Below are positions 42,873 through 50,278 of a stretch of 64,000 nucleotides of DNA, one piece after another. This stretch comes from Streptomyces griseochromogenes. GTDB taxonomy: Bacteria; Actinomycetota; Actinomycetes; Streptomycetales; Streptomycetaceae. The notes below the pieces were generated by a model. It made no database searches. It was given only the letters and a program-made list of their open reading frames with translations, and was not told the DNA's origin. Position 1 is the stretch's first letter; each line of letters begins with the position of its first letter. Position numbers and translations under genes: made by a program. The stretch covers positions 7,316,001 through 7,380,000 of the forward strand of contig NZ_CP016279.1 in the NCBI RefSeq assembly GCF_001542625.1, written 5' to 3'.

Positions 42873-44075
42873 TCAGTCACCCGTCTCGATCAGCACGCGG
42901 TCGCGCAGTGCCGCGCCGCGCCGGGCGGCGTCGGCCGCGTCCGTCCCGGTCACGAGGACATGACCGGCCCGGTCGTCGGAGCCGCGCACGGGCCCGACCC
43001 GGTCGCCGACGGCGACGTCCAGGGACACGATGTCGTCGGCCCGCTCCGGCTCGGGTACGCGGATGCGGCGGACGGTCCCCGGTGCCGGCGCGAGGAACCG
43101 GATGGCCGCACCGGCCGACGCCACGGGTTCGGCGGGCGGCGGCGCGAGCAGCCCGAGGGGGCAGCCGACCGTGAGGGCGGGCAGGTCCAGCCCGTAGGCG
43201 CGGCGGACGAGTTCGCGGATCTTGTCCCCGCCGATCCGGTTGTGCGACTCGATGATCCGCGGACCGCCGGAGGTGATCTTCACCTCCGTGTGTGCGGGTC
43301 CCTCCCGCAGCCCCACGGCGTCGAGGAAGGCGGCCACCAGCGCGGCGGTCTCCTCACGGACACCGGCGGGCAGCCGGCTGGGTACCGTGTGACCGGCCTC
43401 GACGAACGAGGGCCACACGTCCTTGTCGGTCATGGTGATGACGGTGTGCGTCCCGTCGTACGTGAACGTCTCGACGCTGATCTCCGGTCCGTCCAGGAAC
43501 TCCTCGGCCACCGGACCGGTTCCGCCGGCCGCGGCGAACCGCGCCCAGACGTCCTGCGCGTCGGCGGGTGTCTCCACCCGGAACACGGCCTCGCTGCCGC
43601 TGCCGGCCGCCGGTTTGAGGATCACCGGGCCGCCCGTCGCAGCGCTGAACGCGGCCAGTTCGGCGGCGTCGCGCGGTGCGGCGGTACGCACGGGGCTGAG
43701 TCCGCGCGCGTTCAGCAGGGTGCGCATCTCCCGTTTGTCCTGGAGCAGCCGCACGGTGCGCAGCGCGTTGCCGGGCAGGCCGAGGCGTTCGGCGACCGCC
43801 GCGGCGGGCAGCAGTCCGGACTCCGTGAGGGACAGCACCCGCTGGAGGGGATGTCCGGCGTGCAGCCGGGCCAGTGCCGTGTGCAGCGCGCCGGTGTCGG
43901 CCAGATCGACGGCGAGCACCTCGTCGGCGTCGTCCGCGCACCCCGGGACGGGCCCGCCCGCATCGTGCACCAGGACGGTGCGCACGCCCAACGCCCGTGC
44001 GCCGCAGACGAGTTGCGGGGTTCCCGCGATCACCGCGATGCGCGGTGCCGCGCGCCGGACATCCCCTTCGTTCAT
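42873..44075 (-). CDS. ATP-grasp enzyme 2 of the phosphonate cluster
   Basis: The 400-residue carboxylate-amine ligase has the signatures GGPVILKPAAGSGSEAVF, AEEFLDGPEISVETFTYDG and EVKITSGGPRIIESHNRIGGD. It belongs to the ATP-grasp class resembling biotin-carboxylase-like amino-acid ligases and is only distantly related to the other cluster members. It shares ATGA with the glutaredoxin-like gene upstream. It probably forms a peptide or amide bond in the phosphonopeptide. Confidence 0.85.
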   Translation of the reverse strand: MNEGDVRRAAPRIAVIAGTPQLVCGARALGVRTVLVHDAGGPVPGCADDADEVLAVDLADTGALHTALARLHAGHPLQRVLSLTESGLLPAAAVAERLGLPGNALRTVRLLQDKREMRTLLNARGLSPVRTAAPRDAAELAAFSAATGGPVILKPAAGSGSEAVFRVETPADAQDVWARFAAAGGTGPVAEEFLDGPEISVETFTYDGTHTVITMTDKDVWPSFVEAGHTVPSRLPAGVREETAALVAAFLDAVGLREGPAHTEVKITSGGPRIIESHNRIGGDKIRELVRRAYGLDLPALTVGCPLGLLAPPPAEPVASAGAAIRFLAPAPGTVRRIRVPEPERADDIVSLDVAVGDRVGPVRGSDDRAGHVLVTGTDAADAARRGAALRDRVLIETGD

Positions 44076-44365
44076 GCCTGGCTCTCCGCCGCGGGCCCGG
44101 GCTCGGCCCGGACGGCGTCCGGATCGCCGAACCGCTCCTTGAGGTACGCGATGATGTCCGCGTTCTCCCGCAGCTTGCCGGGGATGACCGTGGCGCCGTC
44201 CACCAGGGCCGGGATGTACTTGCTGCCGGTGACCCTGATCAGTTCGTGCCGCTCCTCGCGGGGCTTGGGCACGTTGACGTTCATGTACGACACCTGCAGC
44301 CGGGTGAGCAGTTCACGGACCGGCTTGCAGTCGGGGCAGGTCTCCCGCTGGAACAGGACCAGCAT
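44072..44365 (-). CDS. Glutaredoxin-like small thiol protein
   Basis: The 97-residue thioredoxin-fold protein has LFQRETCPDCKPVREL, an active-site CPDC pair, and TGSKYIPALVDG, typical of glutaredoxin or GST-N-like folds. Streptomyces has no glutathione, so mycothiol or another partner is likely. It sits inside the phosphonate operon; its ATG at 44365 coincides with the end of the aminotransferase gene. Its role in the pathway is unknown. Confidence 0.8.
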   Translation of the reverse strand: MLVLFQRETCPDCKPVRELLTRLQVSYMNVNVPKPREERHELIRVTGSKYIPALVDGATVIPGKLRENADIIAYLKERFGDPDAVRAEPGPAAESQA

Positions 44366-45507
44366 CAGTTCTCTCCCTCGTGGACGGTGCGGACGATCTC
44401 CCCGGTGCCGGTGCCGGGCGTGAAGCGGTGGCCGCAGTCGAGCAGGGCCATCTCCAGCGCGCCGAAGACCGCGCACAGATCGAGGGCGTCGGCGGCGCCG
44501 ACGTGGCCGATCCGCAGGAGCTTGCCCTTGAGGTGGGCCTGTCCGCCGGTGACGGTGACGCCGTACTTGACGGAGAGGGTCTTCAGCAGCGTGCCGGTGT
44601 CGATGCCCTCGGGGGCGAGGGCGGCGGTGATCACGTTGCTGCGCCGGTGGGGCGGCTGGATGAAGGTGCTGAACCCGAGGGCGACCAGGGCGCGTTCGGC
44701 GGCGCGGCCGAGGCCGGCGTGGCGCTCGCGGAAGGCGTCGAGCCCCTCCTCACCGAGCATCTTCAGCGACTCGTGCAGGCCGAGCAGCAGCGAGACGGCC
44801 GGGGACGAGGAGGACATCGGGTAGAACTGCCGCAGGCGCTGGAACGACCAGTAGTAGTTCGGCCCGGCGGACCGTTCCACGGCGGTCCACGCCTTGTCCG
44901 AGAGCGCGATGAACGCCAGGCCCGGCGGGAGCATGAAGCCCTTGTGCGAGGCACCGAGCACCACGTCCAGGCCCCAGGCGTCCATCTCCACCGGGTGCAC
45001 CAGCAGACCGCTGATCGCGTCGACGACGACGATCGCGTCGGTGTCCCGGAAGATCTCGCCGATGGCCCGGACGTCGTTGAGAGCGCCGGTGGAGGTCTCG
45101 CTGTAGACGACGAGGACGCCGCGGATCCCGGGATGGCGTGCGTGGGCATCGGCCACCTCCCGCGGCGAGATGCTGGTGCCCCAGGGGCTCTCGACCACGT
45201 GCGCAGTCAGGCCGTAGGCGCGGGAGATCGCCTGGAAGCGCTCGCCGAAGTAGCCGTTGGAGACGATCAGGACCTCTTCGCCCGGGGAGAAACAGTTGGC
45301 GACCGCGGCCTCCATGGCACCGGTGCCCGAGGAGGCGATGGTGTAGACCGGGGATCCGGTGCCGAACAGGGGCGGCAGGCCGGCGTTGATCTCGTCGATC
45401 AGCGCCTCCATCTCCGCGGAGCGGTGGTGCACGATCTCGCGGGCGCCCGCCAGCAGCAGCCGCTGGGGGACCTCGGTGGGGCCGGGTGTGGCCAGCCGCA
45501 GTTTCAC
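44365..45507 (-). CDS. Class V PLP-dependent aminotransferase
   Basis: The 380-residue fold-type I enzyme is of the alanine-glyoxylate / serine-pyruvate / 2-aminoethylphosphonate transaminase group: ATPGPTEVP at the start, YTIASSGTGAMEAAV, VVDAISGL and the PLP lysine in GASHKGFMLPPGLAF. In this cluster it could aminate phosphonoacetaldehyde (giving 2-aminoethylphosphonate) or the keto acid made by the aldolase. Sequence alone does not decide. GTG at 45507 overlaps the YjbQ stop (GTGA). Confidence 0.86.
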   Translation of the reverse strand: MKLRLATPGPTEVPQRLLLAGAREIVHHRSAEMEALIDEINAGLPPLFGTGSPVYTIASSGTGAMEAAVANCFSPGEEVLIVSNGYFGERFQAISRAYGLTAHVVESPWGTSISPREVADAHARHPGIRGVLVVYSETSTGALNDVRAIGEIFRDTDAIVVVDAISGLLVHPVEMDAWGLDVVLGASHKGFMLPPGLAFIALSDKAWTAVERSAGPNYYWSFQRLRQFYPMSSSSPAVSLLLGLHESLKMLGEEGLDAFRERHAGLGRAAERALVALGFSTFIQPPHRRSNVITAALAPEGIDTGTLLKTLSVKYGVTVTGGQAHLKGKLLRIGHVGAADALDLCAVFGALEMALLDCGHRFTPGTGTGEIVRTVHEGEN

Positions 45508-45968
45508 TCGTTGCTCTCCTTGCCGGTGGGAAGCCCGTTCCCGGACGAGGCAGGGCGGGGCGGGTCGATGAGGACACGGCGCGTGGCCGGTTTGAGGTCG
45601 AAGTCGAACAGGACGACGCGGTGTGTGGCCGACATGCCGAGCGCGCCGTCGGCGTAGGGCACGAGCAGGCTCGTGCCGAGCAGGGACGACTTCAGGTGGG
45701 AGAACCCGTTGGGGTCGCCGGTGGTCAGTTCGTGCAGGTAGCGGGCGCCCTCGGCGGGGGTCGCGGGCGCCATCCGGTCCAGCGCGGCGAGCAGGTCCTG
45801 CACGGCTCCCGGTTCGTAGCGCATCACCGTCAGACCCACGGTGCTGCCGTGGGCGAAGACGCCGGCCAGTCCGTCGCCCGCGTGGTGCTCGGCGAGCAGC
45901 CGGACGACGTCGTCGGTGATGTCGTAGTGGGAGTTCAGGCCCGTGCTGGGCACCTTCAGTTCGATCAC
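45504..45968 (-). CDS. YjbQ/UPF0047 family protein
   Basis: The 154-residue protein has the UPF0047 pattern: GLAGVFAHGSTVGLTVMRYEPG and SHLKSSLLGTSLLVPYADG, then a short C-terminal tail. Members have been tested as weak thiamine-phosphate synthase substitutes; their true function is uncertain. It is wedged between the kinase-like gene and the aminotransferase gene with 4-bp overlaps on both sides, so it is almost certainly part of the pathway. Confidence 0.82.
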   Translation of the reverse strand: MIELKVPSTGLNSHYDITDDVVRLLAEHHAGDGLAGVFAHGSTVGLTVMRYEPGAVQDLLAALDRMAPATPAEGARYLHELTTGDPNGFSHLKSSLLGTSLLVPYADGALGMSATHRVVLFDFDLKPATRRVLIDPPRPASSGNGLPTGKESNE

Positions 45969-47089
45969 CGGGCGCCGCCTGCGGCCTCGCGCACGGCCCG
46001 CGGGAGGTTGTGCGCGTCCAGGTCGCCGGGGCCGGACACGGTCCACGCCGGTACGGAGGCGAGCGCGCGGGCGATGCGGGCGCGGTGTCCGGCGGTCCCC
46101 TCGCGCCGGTCGTCGAGGAAGTGGTGCCAGCCGGCGTTGGCGCCGTCGAACGCCGACTCCAGGTTGGCGTTCAGCATCGCGGCCACGGCCGCCGGGTCGT
46201 CCGTCACGGGCTCGACCAGGGTCCGCTCCCCCGGGCCGATCGCGGGGTGCAGGATCGCCGCCACGGGGACGTGCACGTCGAGCGGGGCGCTCGGGAAGCG
46301 CTCGCGGAACCGGACGGGGTCCACCGCGAACTTGCCGAGCGGCGAGAACGCGTGGGTCGCGGGCGGCTCGTAGTCGTCGGTGATGCCGGCGATCTCCTTG
46401 AGCCCCTCGTACTTGGCGATGGTGCCGTAACCGAGGTGGGGGTAGTCGGGCCAGCCTGCCGCCAGCACCGAACCGTCGGGCCGCTCGTGCAGCACGGTCT
46501 TGTCGCCGCTGAGGACGCGGTAGCCGAAGTGCTCGACCAGCTCCAGCAGCAGGGTGCTCTTGCCCGCGCCCTTGGATCCGGTGACGAGCACGGCGGTGCC
46601 GTCGCGGTAGGCGGCGGTGGCGTGCAGGACCGCGGCTCCGGAGTTCTCCTGCTCCTTCAGCACCAGGTCGCGGACGAGCTCGACGAGGTCCATGGCGCCC
46701 TCTGGCCCGAGCGCGACGTCGATGGTGCGCGCCGCGCGGTCGAAGACGAACCGGGTACCCGTCTTGGTGCACTCCAGGTACTCGCGGCCGTCGGCCGCGG
46801 TGCGCCGGGCGGGGACGGTGAAGAACGCGCTCGCGCTCTTGCGGACGTAGATGTCCTCCCAGTCCGCGGCGCCGGCCGGAGTGTGCCGGGTGTCGGGGGC
46901 GGCGGCGACGCGCAGGGTCGCCAGCGGCTCGCGCGGACCGGCGGCCGGTTCGGCCGGCCGTGCCGCCAGGTGGGTGCCGAGGAAGGCGAGGGCGCCGTCG
47001 ACGTCTGCGCCTGCCTCGACCTCCAGGTCGAGCAGGGTGCCGTGGAAGTCCAGGTGCAGCAGGGTGGGTCCGGACAGGGTCGTGGTCAT
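45965..47089 (-). CDS. HPr-kinase-like P-loop protein (small-molecule or peptide kinase)
   Basis: The 374-residue protein has a P-loop TGSKGAGKSTLLLEL, the HPr-kinase-like GDKTVLHE (Asp of the metal site) and an N-terminal region of about 190 residues with no recognised domain. Bacterial HPrK relatives can phosphorylate serine-type hydroxyls on small or peptide substrates, as in lasso-peptide tailoring. Here the hydroxyl produced by the aldolase is a natural candidate. ATG at 47089 overlaps the PEP mutase stop. Confidence 0.8.
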   Translation of the reverse strand: MTTTLSGPTLLHLDFHGTLLDLEVEAGADVDGALAFLGTHLAARPAEPAAGPREPLATLRVAAAPDTRHTPAGAADWEDIYVRKSASAFFTVPARRTAADGREYLECTKTGTRFVFDRAARTIDVALGPEGAMDLVELVRDLVLKEQENSGAAVLHATAAYRDGTAVLVTGSKGAGKSTLLLELVEHFGYRVLSGDKTVLHERPDGSVLAAGWPDYPHLGYGTIAKYEGLKEIAGITDDYEPPATHAFSPLGKFAVDPVRFRERFPSAPLDVHVPVAAILHPAIGPGERTLVEPVTDDPAAVAAMLNANLESAFDGANAGWHHFLDDRREGTAGHRARIARALASVPAWTVSGPGDLDAHNLPRAVREAAGGAR

Positions 47090-47991
47090 CGCGCGGCCTC
47101 CGCCAGCTCCCGGCCGAGGGCCTCGTAGCGGGACTGCTGGTCCAGCATCTGCGGCATGCGCTGCAGGTCGAAGAGCTCCTTCAGCGGGGCGAGTTCGTCC
47201 TCCACGTGGTGGGTGGTGCCGTCCTGCATGATCCGGGTGAGCGTGTGCCGCATGGCACGCACCGAGCTGCGCAGCGCCTGGTTGGCGTAGATCGCCATGG
47301 CGAAGCCACGGCTCTGGAGTTCGTCGGCGGTCACGCTGTTGTACGTGGTCGGTACGACGATGACGGGCAGGTCGCCGTCGTAGGCCTCGCGGAAGGCGAA
47401 CACCTCGTCCGGGTCGTCGCGCTTGGAGTGGATGAGCAGGGCGTCGGCGCCGGCGCGCTCGTACACCTCGGCGCGGCGCAGCGCCTCGTCCATGCCGAGC
47501 CCGGAGATCAGGGCCTCCAGCCGGGCGACGACGACGAGTTCGCGGCGGACGTCCACGGCCGCCCGGATCTTTCCGGCGAAGTCGTCGAGCGGGGCCAGGT
47601 CCTGGTTGCCCTCGACGAAGCTGTTGAGCTTGGGGAACTGCTTGTCCTCGATGCACACGCCGGCCACGCCGCGCGCCTCGTAGGAGCGGACCATGTGGAT
47701 GACGTTGTTGACGTTGCCGAATCCCGAGTCGCAGTCGGCGAGGACGGGGACATCCACGGCGGCGGTCAGCGACGCGGCGGTGTCGAGGCACTCCGGCATC
47801 GCCAGGATGTTGGCGTCCGGCACTCCGGCGGCGGCGGAGATCTCCAGTCCGCTGGACCAGATGACGTCGAAGCCCGTCTCTTCGGCGAGGCGTGCGCTGA
47901 GCGGGTTGTGGGCGCCCATGGCACGGGCGAGCCGGGGTGCGCGCAGGGCGGCCAGGAGCCGGCCGGCGGCGGAGTCGGTGGTGTGGGTCAT
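47086..47991 (-). CDS. pepM: Phosphoenolpyruvate phosphomutase (PEP mutase)
   Basis: The 301-residue isocitrate-lyase-superfamily enzyme makes the C-P bond by rearranging PEP to phosphonopyruvate. The diagnostic EDKQFPKLNS (residues 115-124) is present, with DCDSGFGNVNNV (metal and substrate binding) and GAHNPLSA near the N-terminus. The equilibrium strongly favours PEP, so a following irreversible step is needed; the decarboxylase subunits are encoded two and three genes upstream in the same operon. It is the defining gene of a phosphonate cluster. Confidence 0.96.
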   Translation of the reverse strand: MTHTTDSAAGRLLAALRAPRLARAMGAHNPLSARLAEETGFDVIWSSGLEISAAAGVPDANILAMPECLDTAASLTAAVDVPVLADCDSGFGNVNNVIHMVRSYEARGVAGVCIEDKQFPKLNSFVEGNQDLAPLDDFAGKIRAAVDVRRELVVVARLEALISGLGMDEALRRAEVYERAGADALLIHSKRDDPDEVFAFREAYDGDLPVIVVPTTYNSVTADELQSRGFAMAIYANQALRSSVRAMRHTLTRIMQDGTTHHVEDELAPLKELFDLQRMPQMLDQQSRYEALGRELAEAAR

Positions 47992-48995
47992 GACGAGGTC
48001 TCTTCCGTGAGTGCGCGGCACACCTGCTCGACCTCGTCGTCGAGCACCTTGTGCGGCTGCTTCGCGCCCAGACGGCGCCCGACCTCCCAGGGGTCGAGTC
48101 CGAACTGCGCGCTGATCTTGTCGATGCGGTCCTGGAAGTAGAAGTGGTGGTCGTTGATGCCGGCGGCGATCTCCGCGCGGCGCACCGTCATGGGGCGCGG
48201 CAGCACACGTTCGGCGACGTACTCCGAGGCCTCGCACACGGTCGGCAGATGCGCGTGGGTCTCGTAGCGGGGCCAGGCGGTCAGGAACGCCGCCGCCTGC
48301 TCGGTGGCGAGGTTCCCGGCGCCGCGCGCCATGGCGCACAGCGACGCGTCCAGCCAGCCGGCGCCGGCGTCCAGGGCCGCGAGCGCGTTCGCGGCGGCGA
48401 GGCCCAGGTTGTTGTGAGCGTGGACGCCGACGGGGATCGGCAGGCGCTCGGTGAGCAGGCTCATCCGCTGCCGGACGTCGTCGGGGGTGAGGCCGCCGAA
48501 GGAGTCGGCGATGTAGAAGACGTCGGGCAGCTCGCCGCGCACCAGGTCGGCGATCTCCGCCAGTTGCCCGGGGGTCGTGTAGCTGACGGCCATCAGGTTC
48601 ACGCCGACCTTGAGGCCGAGGCGCCGTACGGCGCGCACGTACTCCGGCACGCCGGCCATGTTCCACGGGTAGGCGGCGATGCGGACCATGGAGACCGGGC
48701 TGTCGGGCAGGTCCTCCAGGGCGTCGACGGGGCACACGGTCGGGACGGCCATCACGGCGAGTTCGGCGTGGTGCACGTCGGGCAGGGCCGCGAGGTACTC
48801 GGGTGTGCAGTGGGCCGAGGGGCCCGCGGTCGCGCTGGACCGGCTGCCCGAACCGCCGCGGTAGCCGACCTCGATGACGTCGATCCGCGCCGCGTCCAGG
48901 GTGCTGACGATGGTGCGGACGTCTTCGGGGGTGAACTGCCAGTCGTTCTGGTTGCCGCCGTCGCGCAAGGTGCAGTCCAGCAGTACGGGCTTCAC
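47988..48995 (-). CDS. DRE-TIM metallolyase (4-hydroxy-2-oxovalerate-aldolase-like)
   Basis: The 335-residue protein has the catalytic start LLDCTLRDGGNQNDW and the metal-binding HAHNNLGLAAANAL, hallmarks of the DRE-TIM family (HMG-CoA lyase, isopropylmalate synthase, hydroxyoxovalerate aldolase). In rhizocticin biosynthesis the related enzyme RhiG joins phosphonoacetaldehyde to oxaloacetate; the position here, between the decarboxylase and PEP mutase genes, supports the same chemistry. GTG at 48995 overlaps the decarboxylase stop. Confidence 0.82.
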   Translation of the reverse strand: MKPVLLDCTLRDGGNQNDWQFTPEDVRTIVSTLDAARIDVIEVGYRGGSGSRSSATAGPSAHCTPEYLAALPDVHHAELAVMAVPTVCPVDALEDLPDSPVSMVRIAAYPWNMAGVPEYVRAVRRLGLKVGVNLMAVSYTTPGQLAEIADLVRGELPDVFYIADSFGGLTPDDVRQRMSLLTERLPIPVGVHAHNNLGLAAANALAALDAGAGWLDASLCAMARGAGNLATEQAAAFLTAWPRYETHAHLPTVCEASEYVAERVLPRPMTVRRAEIAAGINDHHFYFQDRIDKISAQFGLDPWEVGRRLGAKQPHKVLDDEVEQVCRALTEETSS

Positions 48996-49561
48996 CGGTT
49001 CACCGCCGCCTGCGGCGCGAGGGCCAGCTCGTCCCGGAAGCGTGCCACGAGCTGCTGCGGCGTCGGCTCGACGCGGCGGCCCGCCGGGTGTGTGCGCGGG
49101 GCGCACCTGATGTGCAGCAGCGTGGGCGAGCCGTCGAACTCCACGGCGGCGAGGGCGTCCAGGCTGTCGGCCGTGTACGCGGCGGGGTAGCCGACGGCGC
49201 GGGCCAGGGCGGCCGGGTCGCCGAGGACCGCGGTGCGCTGTCCTCCCGTGCTCTCGTGCGCCCCGTTGTCCAGGACGACGTGCACGAGATCGGGCCGGTG
49301 TTCGGCGATCATCGCGAGGCAGCCGGGGTTCATGGCGAACGAGCCGTCGCCGTCGAGGACGAGCACCCGGCGCCCGGGGTGGGCGAGGGCGATGCCGAGG
49401 CCGATGGGCGCCGCCATGCCCATGGAGCCGACGAGGTAGAAGTTCTGCGGCCGGTCGGCCAGGTTGTACAGGTCGCGGGTGATGTAGCCGCAGGTGCTGA
49501 CGGTGAGCGCGGCGGGTTCGCGCTCCAGCAGTGCGCCGATGGCCGTTCGGATGTCCAGCAC
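48992..49561 (-). CDS. Phosphonopyruvate decarboxylase, ThDP-binding (C-terminal) subunit
   Basis: The 189-residue protein corresponds to the PP domain of a thiamine-diphosphate enzyme: GSMGMAAPIGLGIA, GDGSFAMNPG and VLDNGAHEST (the GDG...DN cofactor motif). In most phosphonate producers this domain is fused to its PYR domain in a protein of about 375 residues; here it is a separate gene 1 nt downstream of the PYR gene. Together they would convert phosphonopyruvate to phosphonoacetaldehyde. GTG start at 49561. Confidence 0.88.
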   Translation of the reverse strand: MLDIRTAIGALLEREPAALTVSTCGYITRDLYNLADRPQNFYLVGSMGMAAPIGLGIALAHPGRRVLVLDGDGSFAMNPGCLAMIAEHRPDLVHVVLDNGAHESTGGQRTAVLGDPAALARAVGYPAAYTADSLDALAAVEFDGSPTLLHIRCAPRTHPAGRRVEPTPQQLVARFRDELALAPQAAVNR

Positions 49562-49562
49562 G

Positions 49563-50090
49563 TCAGATCCCCTCCCGGACGACGAGTACGGAGGTCTTTC
49601 GTCCGGCGTCGTGCCGGGCCAGGAACTCCTCGGTGGACTCGGCGGGGCGCGCCGGGTCCAGCACGCTCCAGCTCAGGCCGAACAGATCGAGCAGACGCGG
49701 CAGTTCGCGGCCGATGACATCGTGTTCGACGGCGTCGTTGCCGTCGTGTCCGCGCCAGCTGACGATCAGCGGCAGATGGACGTCGTAGATGAGGTTGAAC
49801 GAGGTCAGCACGTTCAGCGAGTAGCCGAGCCCCGAGTTCTGCATGAGGACCACGGGACGCGCACCGGCGACGGCGAGTCCGGATGCCACGCCGAGGGCGC
49901 TGTCCTCGCGCGGTGCCGGCAGGTACGTCGTCGGGCAGTCCGGCGACTCCAGCAGCCTGAACAGGCCTTTGAGCAGGGAGCAGGGGACGCCGGTGAAGTG
50001 CGTGATCCCCCGTGTGAGAAGGGTGTCCAGCACCGCCTGGGCGGTGCTCTGCCGAGAATCGGCAGCAGGGACGGATGTCGTGGGAAGCAT
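49563..50090 (-). CDS. Phosphonopyruvate decarboxylase, PYR (N-terminal) subunit
   Basis: The 175-residue protein has the PYR-domain features ITHFTGVPCSLLKGLF, LPAPREDSALGVASGLA (conserved Glu for ThDP) and LMQNSGLGYSLNVLTSF, with VSWRGHDGNDAVEH. It is the first gene of the eleven-gene minus-strand operon, so the irreversible decarboxylation and PEP mutase are made together. The two-gene form recalls RhiE/RhiF of the rhizocticin cluster. ATG at 50090, preceded by a promoter-like sequence. Confidence 0.86.
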   Translation of the reverse strand: MLPTTSVPAADSRQSTAQAVLDTLLTRGITHFTGVPCSLLKGLFRLLESPDCPTTYLPAPREDSALGVASGLAVAGARPVVLMQNSGLGYSLNVLTSFNLIYDVHLPLIVSWRGHDGNDAVEHDVIGRELPRLLDLFGLSWSVLDPARPAESTEEFLARHDAGRKTSVLVVREGI

Positions 50091-50188
50091 GAACTCGTCT
50101 CCGGAAACAGGCGGTCGAACCTGTTGGAATGAGGAAGAAGGTCCGCGAGACGCCTCAAGGGGATTGCGTCTACAAGCGGTTGAAGTTG

Positions 50189-50217
50189 ATCTTGCACTGA
50201 AGGCGCGGCTATCACAA
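50189..50217 (-). promoter_or_regulatory. Promoter candidate for the phosphonate (ppd-pepM) operon
   Basis: On the minus strand TTGTGA (50217-50212) is followed after 17 bp by CAAGAT (50194-50189). It lies about 100 bp before the ATG of the decarboxylase PYR subunit. The -10 element lies within GATCTTG (50188-50194), which also appears in the divergent promoter region at 53.1 kb. Confidence 0.5.
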
Positions 50218-50278
50218 GAGGGTGTCCACATGGTGGATACGAGGTGTCGCCGAGATGTCGTTCCGGTGCGTCGGCCGT

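Noticed and set aside
44365..45507. Naming the class V aminotransferase 2-aminoethylphosphonate transaminase
   Set aside because: The context allows it, but the sequence fits the wider alanine-glyoxylate/serine-pyruvate group, and the aldolase gives other possible substrates, so the general name was kept.
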